Origin: Marinomonas sp. KMM3893
GTDB lineage: Bacteria > Pseudomonadota > Gammaproteobacteria > Pseudomonadales > Marinomonadaceae
Assembly (NCBI RefSeq): GCF_004352855.1
Contig: NZ_SJSC01000004.1
Span: 1 to 64,000 of the forward strand
Direction: 5' to 3'
Length of the DNA stretch: 64,000 bases
This document shows positions 55,122-64,000 of the stretch, piece after piece. A model generated the notes under the pieces. It saw only the letters and a list, made by a program, of their open reading frames with translations, had not been told where the DNA came from and made no database searches. The number at the start of each line of letters is the position of its first letter. The stretch's first letter is position 1. A program made the position numbers and the translations under genes.

Positions 55122-56129
55122 ATGAAAAAATTTCTTAATAACCCTGAAAACTTCGTCGATGAAATGCTCGAAGGTATCTACCATGCACATCCAGAAGTAA
55201 CCAGTGTGGGTGAAGATCTACGCTGCTTTGTACGGACGAAACCGGTAAAAGGTAAAGTCGGCTTAGTTACTGGTGGAGGATCTGGACACTTACCTTTGTT
55301 CCTCGGATATGTAGGCGATAACATGCTAGATGGTGCGGGGGTTGGCGGAGTTTTTCAGTCGCCATCGTCTGAGCAGGTTCTAGAAGTAACAAAGTATGTA
55401 GATCAAGGTGCTGGGGTTCTTTATCTTTATGGTAATTATTCGGGTGATCTCATCAATTTCGATATGGCTGGTGAATTGGCAGATTTTGAAGGTATTAAAA
55501 CCGCTACAGTTGTTGGGCGTGATGATGTGGCATCTTCTATTGTTGGTGAAGAGCACAAGAGACGTGGAGTTGCAGGTATTTTCTTTCTTTACAAAGTTGC
55601 AGGAGCTGCCGCAGCGCAGATGAAACCACTAAATGAGGTAGCTCGTTTGGCTGAAAAAGCAAGTGCGCGTACACGGACTATTGGTGTGGCTTTATCTCCT
55701 TGTATTGTGCCAGAAATTGGTAAGCCAAGTTTTAACCTTGGAGAAAATGAAATGGAAATTGGTATGGGTATTCATGGTGAAAATGGAATTACTCGTAAGA
55801 ACATGACACCAGCAGACGAAGTAGTAGACGAGATGATGGTTCGTATTCTAGCAGAGCAATCTTACGAAGTAGAACAAGACGTTGCTGTGTTGATTAATGG
55901 CCTTGGAGCAACACCTTTGGAAGAGCTTTATGTTATCTACCGCCGTACTGCTCAAGTGTTGGAGAAGGCTGGAGCAGTAATTAGGCATGTTTTCATTGGG
56001 GAGTTTGCGACCTCAATGGAAATGGCTGGTGCTTCTATTTCTGTAATGCAGTTAGATGATGAGCTCGAACCTCTGGTCGCTGCAGGCGCAAACACACCAT
56101 TTTTCAAACACATTAAGCGTCAAGGATAA
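55122..56129 (+). CDS. DhaK-like ketose kinase subunit
   Basis: A 335-aa protein of the dihydroxyacetone kinase DhaK family. It has KVGLVTGGGSGHLPLFLGYVG, VLYLYGNYSGDLINFDMA and the His that binds the substrate carbonyl covalently (His218 in MGIHGENGI), with NGLGATPLEELYVIYR after it. ATG 55122 follows a GGAG ribosome site and gives the family's usual N-terminus; longer starts run into the permease gene. Paired with the DhaL-like gene 5 bp downstream, it should phosphorylate a short ketose. No DhaM phosphotransferase is nearby. Erythrulose-type substrates are possible (inference). Confidence 0.9.
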   Translation: MKKFLNNPENFVDEMLEGIYHAHPEVTSVGEDLRCFVRTKPVKGKVGLVTGGGSGHLPLFLGYVGDNMLDGAGVGGVFQSPSSEQVLEVTKYVDQGAGVLYLYGNYSGDLINFDMAGELADFEGIKTATVVGRDDVASSIVGEEHKRRGVAGIFFLYKVAGAAAAQMKPLNEVARLAEKASARTRTIGVALSPCIVPEIGKPSFNLGENEMEIGMGIHGENGITRKNMTPADEVVDEMMVRILAEQSYEVEQDVAVLINGLGATPLEELYVIYRRTAQVLEKAGAVIRHVFIGEFATSMEMAGASISVMQLDDELEPLVAAGANTPFFKHIKRQG

Positions 56130-56134
56130 GTATC

Positions 56135-56773
56135 ATGGACTATTTTACTTCTAGCAATATTCCGGCTCTATTCGAACGCTTTTCCTTAGTTTTCGCAGAG
56201 CAAAAAGAAGCGTTAATTGAGCTTGATAGCAAAGTTGGTGACAGTGATCTTGGTTTGACAATGGCAAAGGGGTTTGCAGCAGCAGCTGCTGCTGTTTTAG
56301 AACTTGAAAATGCAGATATAGAAACCCAGTTTAAAACAGCAGGGGTAGCAATTGCCCGTGCAGCGCCATCAACAATGGGAACGCTTATGGCGACCGGGTT
56401 CATGCGTGGGTCTGGTGTAACTAAAGGATGTGAGACATTAGGAACAGTGAAACTTGCCGAGTTTTGGGTAGCATTTCGAGATGGGGTGGCGCAACGTGGC
56501 CGTGTGCAACTTGGCGATAAGACGGTCGTTGATGTATTACATCCGATTGCTGAAACCATGATGATACAAGCGAAAACGGATACGGCTTTGCCTGATGCAT
56601 TGAACAGTGCGTATGTAAGTGCAGTCGAAGCCCTTGAGGTTACCAAGGGGTTAGTGGCACAGCATGGTAAAGCCGCAGCTTTTCAGGAAAAAAGCCGAGG
56701 TGTCCAAGATGCAGGAAGTACGGTAGCTGTTATTTTAGTTAAAACGATGGCTGATTTTATTTGTGAAGTTTGA
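56135..56773 (+). CDS. DhaL-like nucleotide-binding kinase subunit
   Basis: A 212-aa helical-barrel protein of the DhaL family. The Mg-nucleotide ligands are the Asp residues in LDSKVGDSDLGLTMAKG (about residues 31-47). RAAPSTMGTLMATGF, GDKTVVDVLHPI and RGVQDAGSTVAVIL are further conserved parts. It begins 5 bp after the DhaK-like gene. In PTS-type systems DhaL holds ADP as a cofactor recharged by DhaM. Without DhaM in the operon, ATP is more likely to be the direct donor here. Confidence 0.9.
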   Translation: MDYFTSSNIPALFERFSLVFAEQKEALIELDSKVGDSDLGLTMAKGFAAAAAAVLELENADIETQFKTAGVAIARAAPSTMGTLMATGFMRGSGVTKGCETLGTVKLAEFWVAFRDGVAQRGRVQLGDKTVVDVLHPIAETMMIQAKTDTALPDALNSAYVSAVEALEVTKGLVAQHGKAAAFQEKSRGVQDAGSTVAVILVKTMADFICEV

Positions 56774-56815
56774 ATTCAAGCTTTCTCAAATTGAAAGTGT
56801 ATAGGGAGAATTATT

Positions 56816-57862
56816 ATGCAGTATCGAACACTTGGGCAAAGCGGATTGAAGGTTTCAGCTTTATCGATGGGGACTTTTTCATTTGGTGGGGCTGGGCCAT
56901 TCGCGGCTATAGCATCTCAAGGAACTAAAGAAGCGTCACGATTGATGGATTGCTGTATAGATCACGGTGTCAATTTGATTGATACTGCTAATATGTACTC
57001 AACGGGTTTGGCAGAGGAAATTGTTGGTGAAGTGCTTGTTGGGCGCAGCGCAGATATTTTGGTGTCGACCAAAGCTCGCATGAAAATAGGAGATGGGCCA
57101 AATGACGAGGGAGCGAGCCGATGGCATTTAATTCGTGAGTGTGAGCGTTCTTTGAAGAGGTTGGGGCGGGATCATATAGATATATACCATATCCATGAAT
57201 GGGATGGACAAACACCGGTTGAAGAGACTATGGAAGCTCTTGATACACTCGTACGTCAAGGCAAAATCCGATATGCGGGGTGTTCCAACTATACTGGTTG
57301 GCAGATTATGAAATCTTTGATGGCTTCTGAACAAAAAAAACTTCAGCGCTTTGTTACCCAGCAAATACATTACACACTTGAAGCGCGAGAGGCTGAATAT
57401 GAACTTTTACCTCTTTCAATAGATCAAGGAATTGGTGTTACTGTTTGGAGTCCATTAGCTGCTGGCCTGCTTAGTGGTAAACATACCCGCGAAAATCCAG
57501 TCGCGCCTGGTAGTCGTCAGTCTAAAGGGTGGAGTGAGCCTCCAATTCGTGACCAAGATCGTTTATGGCGCATCGTAGATACTCTGATAGATATCGCATC
57601 TGTGCACAGGGTCGAAGCTGCTCAGGTTGCTTTGGCTTGGACTCTTTCTCGCCCTGCGATTGCATCTTTGATTGTTGGTGGTACTTCGGTGAAGCAATTC
57701 GAGAACAATTTTCGAGCTTTAGATTTACATTTAAGTACGGAAGACTTAATGCGTCTTGATGAAGTTAGTCGCCCACCACAAATTTATCCACTTTGGCATC
57801 AATCGCAATTCGCGACTTCGCGATTTGGAATGCCTGACCTCGCAGGAGCAGGAGCTTTCTGA
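56816..57862 (+). CDS. Aldo/keto reductase
   Basis: A 348-aa TIM-barrel oxidoreductase. The catalytic tetrad is visible: Asp and Tyr in IDTANMYSTGLAEEIVG, Lys in ILVSTKARM and His in DIYHIHEWDG. The NADP-binding end shows ASLIVGGTSVKQFENNFRAL. It belongs to the YajO/Tas-like bacterial group. As the last gene of the sugar operon it may interconvert an aldose, ketose or polyol that the DhaKL-like kinase then uses. The direction and substrate are unknown. Confidence 0.9.
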   Translation: MQYRTLGQSGLKVSALSMGTFSFGGAGPFAAIASQGTKEASRLMDCCIDHGVNLIDTANMYSTGLAEEIVGEVLVGRSADILVSTKARMKIGDGPNDEGASRWHLIRECERSLKRLGRDHIDIYHIHEWDGQTPVEETMEALDTLVRQGKIRYAGCSNYTGWQIMKSLMASEQKKLQRFVTQQIHYTLEAREAEYELLPLSIDQGIGVTVWSPLAAGLLSGKHTRENPVAPGSRQSKGWSEPPIRDQDRLWRIVDTLIDIASVHRVEAAQVALAWTLSRPAIASLIVGGTSVKQFENNFRALDLHLSTEDLMRLDEVSRPPQIYPLWHQSQFATSRFGMPDLAGAGAF

Positions 57863-58211
57863 TTATCCTATCTGTGAGTATGACAGACACTCTGGCGTAT
57901 TTTCTAATGAGGAGAGTTTCGTTAAGTAATTTGAGAACAAGTTAAACTATTCGGTTTAAAAAACTGAATAGTTTATTTTCAATAAACAACTTGATCGATT
58001 TGAATGAGATTGGACTACTTGATATTGTCTTTAGCTAAACTTTTATAGATTGTCTTCCAGCCACTCAAGTGACTTTTAACAGATACTCTTCTTTTTTCAG
58101 ATACTCACTTTTGATTGGATCGATTTATCAAGAGTGAGTTGAAAAAGATGGACTAATCTTAACCCATTTCTCAGTCTCGCCTATTAATAATAGAATTCAT
58201 ATATTAGTGTC
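57863..58211. other. Gap between convergent sugar operons
   Basis: 349 bp without a gene. It holds the strong terminator at 57944-57974 and a 13-bp inverted repeat at 58103-58139 (ACTCACTTTTGAT / ATCAAGAGTGAGT, one G-U pair) that has no U tract on either strand. The latter may be a terminator variant for the minus-strand operon. Confidence 0.6.
57944..57974 (+). terminator. Rho-independent terminator of the kinase operon
   Basis: AAACTATTC-G-GTTT pairs with AAAC-T-GAATAGTTT around an AAA loop, a 14-bp stem with one G-U pair, followed by ATTTTC. It ends the plus-strand sugar operon. Confidence 0.85.
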
Positions 58212-58922
58212 CTAATAGCTTGCCATTTCATTTATGAACTTCAAGACTCCTTCATAGCTATCGACTACACAGTCTGCTCCGGCATCGATCAGTTTCTGTT
58301 TGTGACTAGGGTGTTGGGCGTGGGCTCCTGCGATAAGGCCAATACTTAGCATGCCAGCCCGTTTTGCAGCTTGAATACCCGCTGGACTATCTTCAATTAC
58401 AAGGGTTGTATTGGCTGGAACCCCCATTTTCTGTGCAGCTAGCAAGAATAGATCTGGAGCTGGTTTGCCATTTTTTACCATGGTTGATGAAAATACCTTA
58501 CCAGAAAAATAGGTGTTCAAACGAGTGGCTGTAAGGCTAACATTGATTCGCTCTGGATGAGAAGAAGATGCTACACAGTAGGGCAAGGAGAGGTGTTCGA
58601 TAAAATCTTCAATACCTGGGATGGGCTGAAGTTCTTGATAAAATTGAGCGAATAAGTCTTTGTTCATTGCGTTTAGTGCTGCTGGGGTCAACTCCACACC
58701 CTGCGAGGCAAACAATTCCTCTCTAGCTGACTTCATGCTTCGTCCCTGAAACTGAACAATCACTTCGTCTTTAGTAAGCTTGCCTCCTTCGGAGAGGATT
58801 AAGCGATGCAAGGCATCAATGGATAGCACTTCGCTATCCACTAATACTCCATCACAATCAAAAATAATCAATTCTAAAGCGGTTTGTTGCTTAGATACTG
58901 GATGCCCTGCTTGTTCCAACAC
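58212..58922 (-). CDS. HAD-superfamily sugar phosphatase / phosphomutase-like
   Basis: A 236-aa HAD hydrolase. Motif I is IIFDCDGVLVDSE (nucleophile and acid Asp), motif II is CVASSSHPERI, and motif III/IV is KNGKPAPDLFLLAA with VIEDSPAGIQAAKRAG. A helical cap sits between motifs I and II. It resembles beta-phosphoglucomutase-like phosphatases (YqaB/GS1 group). It is 2 bp from the FGGY kinase in the same operon, so it may remove a dead-end or excess sugar phosphate. Confidence 0.88.
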   Translation of the reverse strand: MLEQAGHPVSKQQTALELIIFDCDGVLVDSEVLSIDALHRLILSEGGKLTKDEVIVQFQGRSMKSAREELFASQGVELTPAALNAMNKDLFAQFYQELQPIPGIEDFIEHLSLPYCVASSSHPERINVSLTATRLNTYFSGKVFSSTMVKNGKPAPDLFLLAAQKMGVPANTTLVIEDSPAGIQAAKRAGMLSIGLIAGAHAQHPSHKQKLIDAGADCVVDSYEGVLKFINEMASY

Positions 58923-58924
58923 AC

Positions 58925-60565
58925 TTATAACTCCCTTGCCATAGTTTGTAATTTGGTAAAGGCAAGAAATCGGGATTCATGCCGTTGTACAATGTTTGCT
59001 GAAGTCGCGGGTAAATAGCTACCTCCAAACGATGACATTGACTGCATTGCGAGGTTTAAATCTGCATATGCCCCTGCGGCAACGGCCGCCAGCATAGCTG
59101 TGCCTAATAGGACAGGTTCATCAGTATGGGGTGCAATTACTTCTTTGCCAGTGGCATCAGCTATAAGTTGTCTTATCAAGGGGTCTTGGCCGGCCCCACC
59201 ACTAATAACTATTCGATGAATATTCAGACCTTCTGCGGCTTGTACTTCTATGATCTGTCGTAATCCATAGGCGATACCGCAAATGCCTGCAATATAAAAG
59301 GTGATCAAACTGTCGATGGATTTCTCCATACTTAAGCCCGCAATAATAGCTCGGGCATTGGGATCAGCAAATGGTGCACGGTTCCCTAGAAATTCAGGTA
59401 CTACATGGACGTTTTGGGCCAAATTGACCGCATCGCTAAGATTGGTAATTTGGCTTTTAGTCTGTTTGGATAGCCAGGCAGTTAATGGTGTAGCAGCATC
59501 TTTTGCCAATAGGGTCGCTTCTGCAGACGCTGGATGCATTAACACTAAATGGTCTATGGCAGCTCCTGCCGCGGACTGTCCAGCTTCGTTAAGCCACATG
59601 CCGGGTATCATAGCGGAAAAATACGGCCCCCAAACACCGGGAACGGTCACCGCATTGCTAGAAGTTGTTAATGTACAAGCGGAGGTGCCAAAAACGTAAG
59701 CCAAACAATCTTCCGGGGTTGATGTGCCTGTTTTAGTCAAAGCACCCACAGACCCTACGCCACCAGCATGCGCATCAATTAAACCAGCAGCGACAGCAAT
59801 ACCTGTGTTTAAGCCAAGTTCTTTGGCCGCAGAAGCAGTTAGGCCTTGGCCTAAGGCGGTACCTGGGGCGACGACTTTTTTGCCAATTTTGGCAAATTGA
59901 TCTGCTGCTAATTCCCCTAAACCAATTGCTTCAAAGTAAGAGTTATCCCAGCGTTTTTCATGTGCTAGATAAGTCCATTTGCACACTAGGGTGCAAATGG
60001 ATCTAGCCTGAGAGCCAGAAGCACGAAACGTAAGGTAATCTGTCAAATCAAAAAAATGGTGGGCGTTATGATAAGTTTCAGGTAAATGCGCTTTTAACCA
60101 GAGTAATTTTGGTGTTTCCATTTCTGGTGAAATGCGGTTACCTACATAATTTAGAACTGTATGTCCTAGCTCATTGATAGCTTGCGCTTGCTCTATTGCT
60201 CTTTGATCCATCCAAACAATCACATTACGATCGGCAATGCCATGCTCACCCACAGACAAAGGCTGATGGTTTTCTCCTAGAACTACTAAGGAGCAGGTCG
60301 CATCGAAAGATAACCCGATGATGGATTCCAAGGGCAAGCCTGACATCGAGACGACGTTTTGCACACATGTACAAACTGCTTGCCATATGTTGTCTGAAGA
60401 CTGTTCATATCGAGCATCCCTGTCTTGGTAGGTCACAATATTTTGTTTTGAAGTATGTAGCAAGGTTCCTTGCAAATCAAACAAGCCAGCACGAACGCTG
60501 CCCGTACCAACGTCAACGCCAACTAAATAACAGGAAGCTGTGTTATGAATTTGTTTACTCATCAT
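58925..60565 (-). CDS. FGGY-family carbohydrate kinase (pentulose kinase type)
   Basis: A 546-aa protein with the FGGY fold. The N-terminal phosphate-binding loop is YLVGVDVGTGSVRAGLFD. GLSFDATCSLVVL and IVWMDQRAIEQAQAIN are typical of the D-ribulokinase-like/YDCK subgroup. GLIDAHAGGVGSVGAL, YVFGTSACTLTTS and the C-terminal IVISGGAGQDPLIRQLIADATGKEV complete the active site. It probably phosphorylates the ketose made by the neighbouring SDR. GGAAGA precedes the tandem ATGs. Confidence 0.9.
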   Translation of the reverse strand: MMSKQIHNTASCYLVGVDVGTGSVRAGLFDLQGTLLHTSKQNIVTYQDRDARYEQSSDNIWQAVCTCVQNVVSMSGLPLESIIGLSFDATCSLVVLGENHQPLSVGEHGIADRNVIVWMDQRAIEQAQAINELGHTVLNYVGNRISPEMETPKLLWLKAHLPETYHNAHHFFDLTDYLTFRASGSQARSICTLVCKWTYLAHEKRWDNSYFEAIGLGELAADQFAKIGKKVVAPGTALGQGLTASAAKELGLNTGIAVAAGLIDAHAGGVGSVGALTKTGTSTPEDCLAYVFGTSACTLTTSSNAVTVPGVWGPYFSAMIPGMWLNEAGQSAAGAAIDHLVLMHPASAEATLLAKDAATPLTAWLSKQTKSQITNLSDAVNLAQNVHVVPEFLGNRAPFADPNARAIIAGLSMEKSIDSLITFYIAGICGIAYGLRQIIEVQAAEGLNIHRIVISGGAGQDPLIRQLIADATGKEVIAPHTDEPVLLGTAMLAAVAAGAYADLNLAMQSMSSFGGSYLPATSANIVQRHESRFLAFTKLQTMAREL

Positions 60566-60576
60566 TTTATCTTCCC

Positions 60577-61308
60577 TTATAAATCAACACTGTTAGGTAA
60601 AATAACTAGATCGCGAATGGTGACATTAGCAGGTCGTGTCAGCATGAAAACAACAGAATCCGCAACTACTTCTGGCTGCATTAGGCTACCATTTTCCAAT
60701 GCTTCCTCCATTTTTTCGGCAGGCCAATCGTCTAATAAAGAAGTAACAACTGGGCCAGGCGCTACTGCGCCAACTCGAATAGAATGAACACTTAGCTGAC
60801 GGCGTAAAGTATGAACAAATGCTTGGATCGCATGTTTTGATGCCGTATAAATTGGCTCCCATACAACAGGCACTAAGCCCGCAATAGAGCTGGTAACGAT
60901 GATGTCACCGCCTTTTTGAGCAATCATATGTGGTAGTACGGAGTGTATAGATCGAAACACCGAATTGATGTTTAGGTTCAGCATACGATCCCATTCATTT
61001 GGATTGCCATCGACGAAAACACCGCCGACATAACTGCCAGCATTGGCATGAAAGACGTGTAAACGTCCTTCGGTTAATGCCAAAATTCGTTCTAATAGAA
61101 AGTCCACTTCATCTGTTTCCATTAAGTCAATGACCAAGGGAATGGCTTTGCTGCCTAATTCCGTACAAACACTTTCCAATGCACTTGCTGAGCGGTCAAT
61201 CAATACAACGTTGGCACCTTCGGCAATAAAAGCCTTCGCGCAGGATAAACCAATGCCTGATGCTGCCCCTGTTATTGCGATGAATTTGCCCTGTAAATTG
61301 CTATTCAT
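60577..61308 (-). CDS. SDR-family polyol/sugar dehydrogenase
   Basis: A 243-aa short-chain dehydrogenase. The NAD(P) motif [11 protein letters not shown] is at residues about 11-21, NAG in [11 protein letters not shown], and the catalytic Ser/Tyr/Lys in [28 protein letters not shown] 61308 with AAGGAGTAT upstream is preferred over 61353. In an operon with a sugar importer and a pentulose kinase it most likely oxidises an imported polyol to a ketose (inference). Confidence 0.9.
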   Translation of the reverse strand: MNSNLQGKFIAITGAASGIGLSCAKAFIAEGANVVLIDRSASALESVCTELGSKAIPLVIDLMETDEVDFLLERILALTEGRLHVFHANAGSYVGGVFVDGNPNEWDRMLNLNINSVFRSIHSVLPHMIAQKGGDIIVTSSIAGLVPVVWEPIYTASKHAIQAFVHTLRRQLSVHSIRVGAVAPGPVVTSLLDDWPAEKMEEALENGSLMQPEVVADSVVFMLTRPANVTIRDLVILPNSVDL

Positions 61309-61330
61309 ATAATACTCCTTAACGATAATG

Positions 61331-62590
61331 TTATGCTTTACCGTGAGAAACACGGCTTTGACGGGCTAAGCTGTCAACAATGACGGCAATGGCTAGCACT
61401 GCACCTGTGATCATGTAGCGGTGAGAGGATGATAAATTTAGCAAGGTTAAGCCGTTGGCAATTGATTGAATAACAATAATCCCTAGTAAGGCAGACCATG
61501 CAGAGCCTCGACCGCCGAACAAGCTAGTGCCACCGATGACTGCGGCAGCAATGGCGTTCAAATTAACATCTCCAGTTCCTGCTTGTTGGCTTGCTGAGGC
61601 TAAACGTGATGCTGCCAAAACGCCTCCCAGAGCGGCTAAAGATGAGCATAAAACAAATGCACTAATGTAAATCGCTTTAACATTAATGCCTGCGCGGCGG
61701 GCTGCTTCAGCGTTGCCGCCAACTGCAAACATATACCGCCCCCATTTCGTTCGTGTAAGGGCATAATTCATCAGAATAACCAAAAGAATAAATAGGCCAA
61801 ACATCCAAGGCACACCACGGGATTGATTTAAGTAGAATGCTACCGCTTGTAGTGCGAAAGTAACCAATAAGGCTTTGACAATTATGCTAGTGAGGCTTTT
61901 AGCTGAAAGGTTAGCTGATTGACGCTTGTCACGAATTCGCGCACCCATGACTACGATCACGACACCTGGGATTAACGCAAAGAAATGAGCTGCCCAAGCT
62001 GGCATGATCATCAATTGACCAAAATCTACCATGGATGAGCCGTATGGTAAGTTTATAGAGCCGGTAGAACCTAGAAGAAAAAGTTGAAAACCAAGTAGTG
62101 CTAATAAGCCTGCTAAGGTAGATACAAAGCTAGGCATACCAAATTTGGTACGCAAAAAAGCATAAGCGAAGCCCATCATAGCACCAACACACAAACTTGC
62201 CCCAATGGCTAAGGCCAGTGGCCATCCTTGATTAACCCACAGAACGCCCAGTAAGGCTGACCCCACACCACTCATAGAGCCAACGGAAAGGTCTATTTCC
62301 CCTAACATTAAGACACATACAATACCTAGTGCGATAATGCCAACGGTTGAACAGTCAAACAATAGGTTCACAAGATTATTTGGGGACAAGAATATTGGAT
62401 TAATTACGGTAAAAATCCCCCAAATTAACACTAGGCCAATTATCACGGGCAAGGACCCAAGGTCACCTGATTTAACCCTGTTGATCGACGCTTTTAGGCT
62501 GTCTGCAATACTGTTAGAGTGGGTGACGCGTATATCACTGCGATCTAGTAGTGCATTGCTATCATTGGGTTTATGCATTGAATCACTCAT
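61331..62590 (-). CDS. Sugar ABC transporter permease (XylH-like)
   Basis: A 419-aa membrane protein, longer than RbsC-type permeases and close to XylH in size, with about 12 or more hydrophobic segments. It has [58 protein letters not shown] and [20 protein letters not shown]. Its start overlaps the ATPase stop by 4 bp, so the two are coupled. The N-terminal 40 residues are a soluble leader. Confidence 0.92.
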   Translation of the reverse strand: MSDSMHKPNDSNALLDRSDIRVTHSNSIADSLKASINRVKSGDLGSLPVIIGLVLIWGIFTVINPIFLSPNNLVNLLFDCSTVGIIALGIVCVLMLGEIDLSVGSMSGVGSALLGVLWVNQGWPLALAIGASLCVGAMMGFAYAFLRTKFGMPSFVSTLAGLLALLGFQLFLLGSTGSINLPYGSSMVDFGQLMIMPAWAAHFFALIPGVVIVVMGARIRDKRQSANLSAKSLTSIIVKALLVTFALQAVAFYLNQSRGVPWMFGLFILLVILMNYALTRTKWGRYMFAVGGNAEAARRAGINVKAIYISAFVLCSSLAALGGVLAASRLASASQQAGTGDVNLNAIAAAVIGGTSLFGGRGSAWSALLGIIVIQSIANGLTLLNLSSSHRYMITGAVLAIAVIVDSLARQSRVSHGKA

Positions 62591-63405
62591 GCTTGTTCCT
62601 CGGTTTTAGTCTCTGCTTCTGCTAAGCGTTTTGCTCTTCTTGATACCGCATTGTCTGTAGCGCCTGTAATGGCGCCGATTAAGGCTTCGTTTGATGCACT
62701 TACATCAAATACTCCATTGTTCTTTCCTAGGCGTAAGACCACAATACGATCAGCTATCGCTCGAACGTCTTGCATGTTATGAGAAATCATAATGACGCCT
62801 AGGCCTTTCGCTTTTACTCGCTCCACTAAATTCAGAACCTCAGCTGTTTGAGCGACACCCAATGCCGCAGTGGGCTCATCCAGCATTATTATTTTAGGGT
62901 TTGATAGCAGTGATCGTGCAATTGCAACGGTTTGTCGCTGTCCCCCCGACAGTGATGCCACCACATCGCGTACACTAGGAATACGAGCGGCTAACTCGTT
63001 TAGTAATGTCCACGAGGTGACTTCCATGGTGGTTTCATCTAAGTGCAATGCGCTCTTTTCTTGACCCAAAAAGATATTGGCTACTACATCTAAGTTTTCA
63101 CAGAGGGCAAGGTCTTGGAAAACGGTTGCAATTCCCAGGTCTAGTGCGTCGCTTGGTCCATTCATAGAGACTTCTTTTCCTTCAAAAAGGATCGACCCAG
63201 AGGTGGGTGAGTGGGCACCAGCTAAGGTTTTAATAAGGGTTGATTTGCCAGCGCCGTTATCTCCAACTAGGGCTACCACTTCACCTGGAAAAACATCCAA
63301 ATCTATGTCGGTGAGGGCTGCAACTGCTCCAAAGTTTTTAGACACTTTACGCAGACTCAAGATAGGCTGAGGCCCTTCTGAGCGTGCAGAAGTATTGGAA
63401 GACAT
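62587..63405 (-). CDS. Sugar ABC transporter ATPase (single domain)
   Basis: A 272-aa protein with one ATP-binding domain: Walker A LVGDNGAGKSTLIK, signature ASLSGGQRQTVAIARSLL, Walker B IIMLDEPTAAL and switch His in MISHNMQD. RbsA/XylG proteins have two fused domains, so this is the shorter FrcA-type form that works as a homodimer. ATG 63405 is chosen (GGAGAAGATC upstream) over 63417. It overlaps the permease gene by 4 bp. Confidence 0.92.
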   Translation of the reverse strand: MSSNTSARSEGPQPILSLRKVSKNFGAVAALTDIDLDVFPGEVVALVGDNGAGKSTLIKTLAGAHSPTSGSILFEGKEVSMNGPSDALDLGIATVFQDLALCENLDVVANIFLGQEKSALHLDETTMEVTSWTLLNELAARIPSVRDVVASLSGGQRQTVAIARSLLSNPKIIMLDEPTAALGVAQTAEVLNLVERVKAKGLGVIMISHNMQDVRAIADRIVVLRLGKNNGVFDVSASNEALIGAITGATDNAVSRRAKRLAEAETKTEEQA

Positions 63406-63437
63406 GATCTTCTCCACTAAATATTAGTTAGGAAAGA

Positions 63438-63463
63438 TGCCACTCACAGAATGGTGAGTGGCA
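63438..63463 (-). terminator. Stem-loop after the binding-protein gene
   Basis: A perfect 10-bp stem TGCCACTCAC-AGAATG-GTGAGTGGCA lies between the XylF-like gene and the ATPase gene, read on the minus strand. No clear U tract, so it is more likely a stabiliser or attenuator than a full terminator. Confidence 0.7.
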
Positions 63464-63487
63464 GGTTATTAAAATAATCAGTGCGAC

Positions 63488-64000
63488 TTAGCGCAAGATA
63501 CCAAGTTCTTTACAGCCGGCGATATAGCGCCCAGTGCACACATCGTCTGCGGAAGTGACACCACTATCAAAGATAATTTCTTTGATATTTTCACGAGTCA
63601 CTACTTCAGGAACAAATAATTCAGAAGGTGTGTTGTACAGCGTTGTTTTGGCTACAGGTTTAACACCATTTAACATCTGTACTACCACATTAGCTGCAGC
63701 GGCAGCGACGATTTCAGAGGGCTTAGAAATGGTATTGTATTGATCGCCAGCAATAATCAATTGCAGTGCAGCTATAGTGGCATCATTCCCAGTAACTGGA
63801 GGAAGTGGGTCAACACCAGCTGCTTTTAGGGCGGCGATCGCGCCACCAGCCGTGCCATCATTAGCAGCAACAATACCTATAATATCAGAGCCGAAACGCG
63901 CAATTTGACCATTCGCCCAGGTTTGTGCTTTTGGTGGCGCCCAGTCTGGAGTGTCATATTCTGCGATGGTGGAATAGCCACTGTTATCTAAGCCATCATC
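63488..64000 (-). CDS. XylF-like sugar-binding protein (C-terminal part, cut by window end)
   Basis: The frame is open from the stop at 63488 to the end of the window, giving at least 171 residues; the start lies beyond 64000. The visible part matches the C-terminal lobe of xylose-type binding proteins: DWAPPKAQTWANGQIARFG, IVAANDGTAGGAIAALKAAG, PPVTGNDATIAALQLIIAGDQ and NTISKPSEIVAAAAANVVV. It delivers a pentose, polyol or related sugar to the ATPase/permease encoded just downstream. Confidence 0.9.
   Translation of the reverse strand, partial: DDGLDNSGYSTIAEYDTPDWAPPKAQTWANGQIARFGSDIIGIVAANDGTAGGAIAALKAAGVDPLPPVTGNDATIAALQLIIAGDQYNTISKPSEIVAAAAANVVVQMLNGVKPVAKTTLYNTPSELFVPEVVTRENIKEIIFDSGVTSADDVCTGRYIAGCKELGILR

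Noticed and set aside
56140-56646. 168-aa frame antisense to the DhaL-like gene
   Set aside because: Ala/Ser-rich mirror of an intact conserved gene; no ribosome site or family features.
58103-58139. Second rho-independent terminator
   Set aside because: The 13-bp stem is good, but neither strand has a U tract after it, so it is only noted as an inverted repeat.
59301-59699. 132-aa frame antisense to the FGGY kinase
   Set aside because: Mirror of a conserved kinase region, with no evidence of its own expression.
1-64000. CRISPR arrays
   Set aside because: No regular short repeats with unique spacers were seen; the only periodic repeats are the 365-bp tRNA units.

Overview
The window looks like a chromosomal stretch of a moderately AT-rich marine gammaproteobacterium, most probably an Oceanospirillales member close to Marinomonas. 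This is inferred from gene content and protein flavour (tripartite tricarboxylate transporter, D-2-hydroxyglutarate dehydrogenase with ETF, two Rbs/Xyl-type sugar operons, umuDC behind a LexA box). No taxonomic search was possible.

1-4.85 kb: a tRNA-Asp(GUC)/tRNA-Val(UAC) array built of 365-bp tandem repeats, with broken tRNA copies. It is split by about 3.6 kb holding degraded IS3 and IS5 pieces, a secreted SnoaL-like protein and a divergent LysR regulator.

4.85-17.8 kb: a WYL-domain regulator preceded by five copies of an 8-bp motif, then what reads as one metabolic unit. A 2-oxoadipate dioxygenase/decarboxylase (HglS type) is divergent from tctCBA, a D-2-hydroxyglutarate dehydrogenase-like flavoprotein, etfB, etfA and ETF-quinone oxidoreductase. 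A convergent LysR gene closes the block. The proposed route is 2-oxoadipate to D-2-hydroxyglutarate to 2-oxoglutarate, with electrons passed to quinone.

17.8-46 kb: a defence/mobile island. It holds a 279-aa unknown followed by a giant (about 1753 aa) protein with a C-terminal tyrosine recombinase, then hsdM-hsdS. Next come three genes (unknown, PLD-like nuclease, SNF2-like helicase) placed between hsdS and hsdR, then hsdR and a 1879-aa DUF4011-type helicase/nuclease. A 215-aa unknown, a tyrosine integrase, an Xis-like HTH protein and a divergent Cro/C1-like regulator with twin palindromic operators complete it.

46-49 kb: umuD under a LexA box, umuC broken by a frameshift, and antitoxin-like genes and remnants.

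49-64 kb: two sugar/polyol operons face each other. The plus-strand one has a divergent LacI regulator, an ABC importer with two permeases, DhaK-like and DhaL-like kinase subunits and an aldo/keto reductase. The minus-strand one has a XylF-like binding protein (cut by the window end), ATPase, permease, SDR dehydrogenase, FGGY kinase and HAD phosphatase. A strong terminator hairpin lies between them. In three transport operons a stem-loop sits directly after the binding-protein gene, which fits differential expression within the operon.
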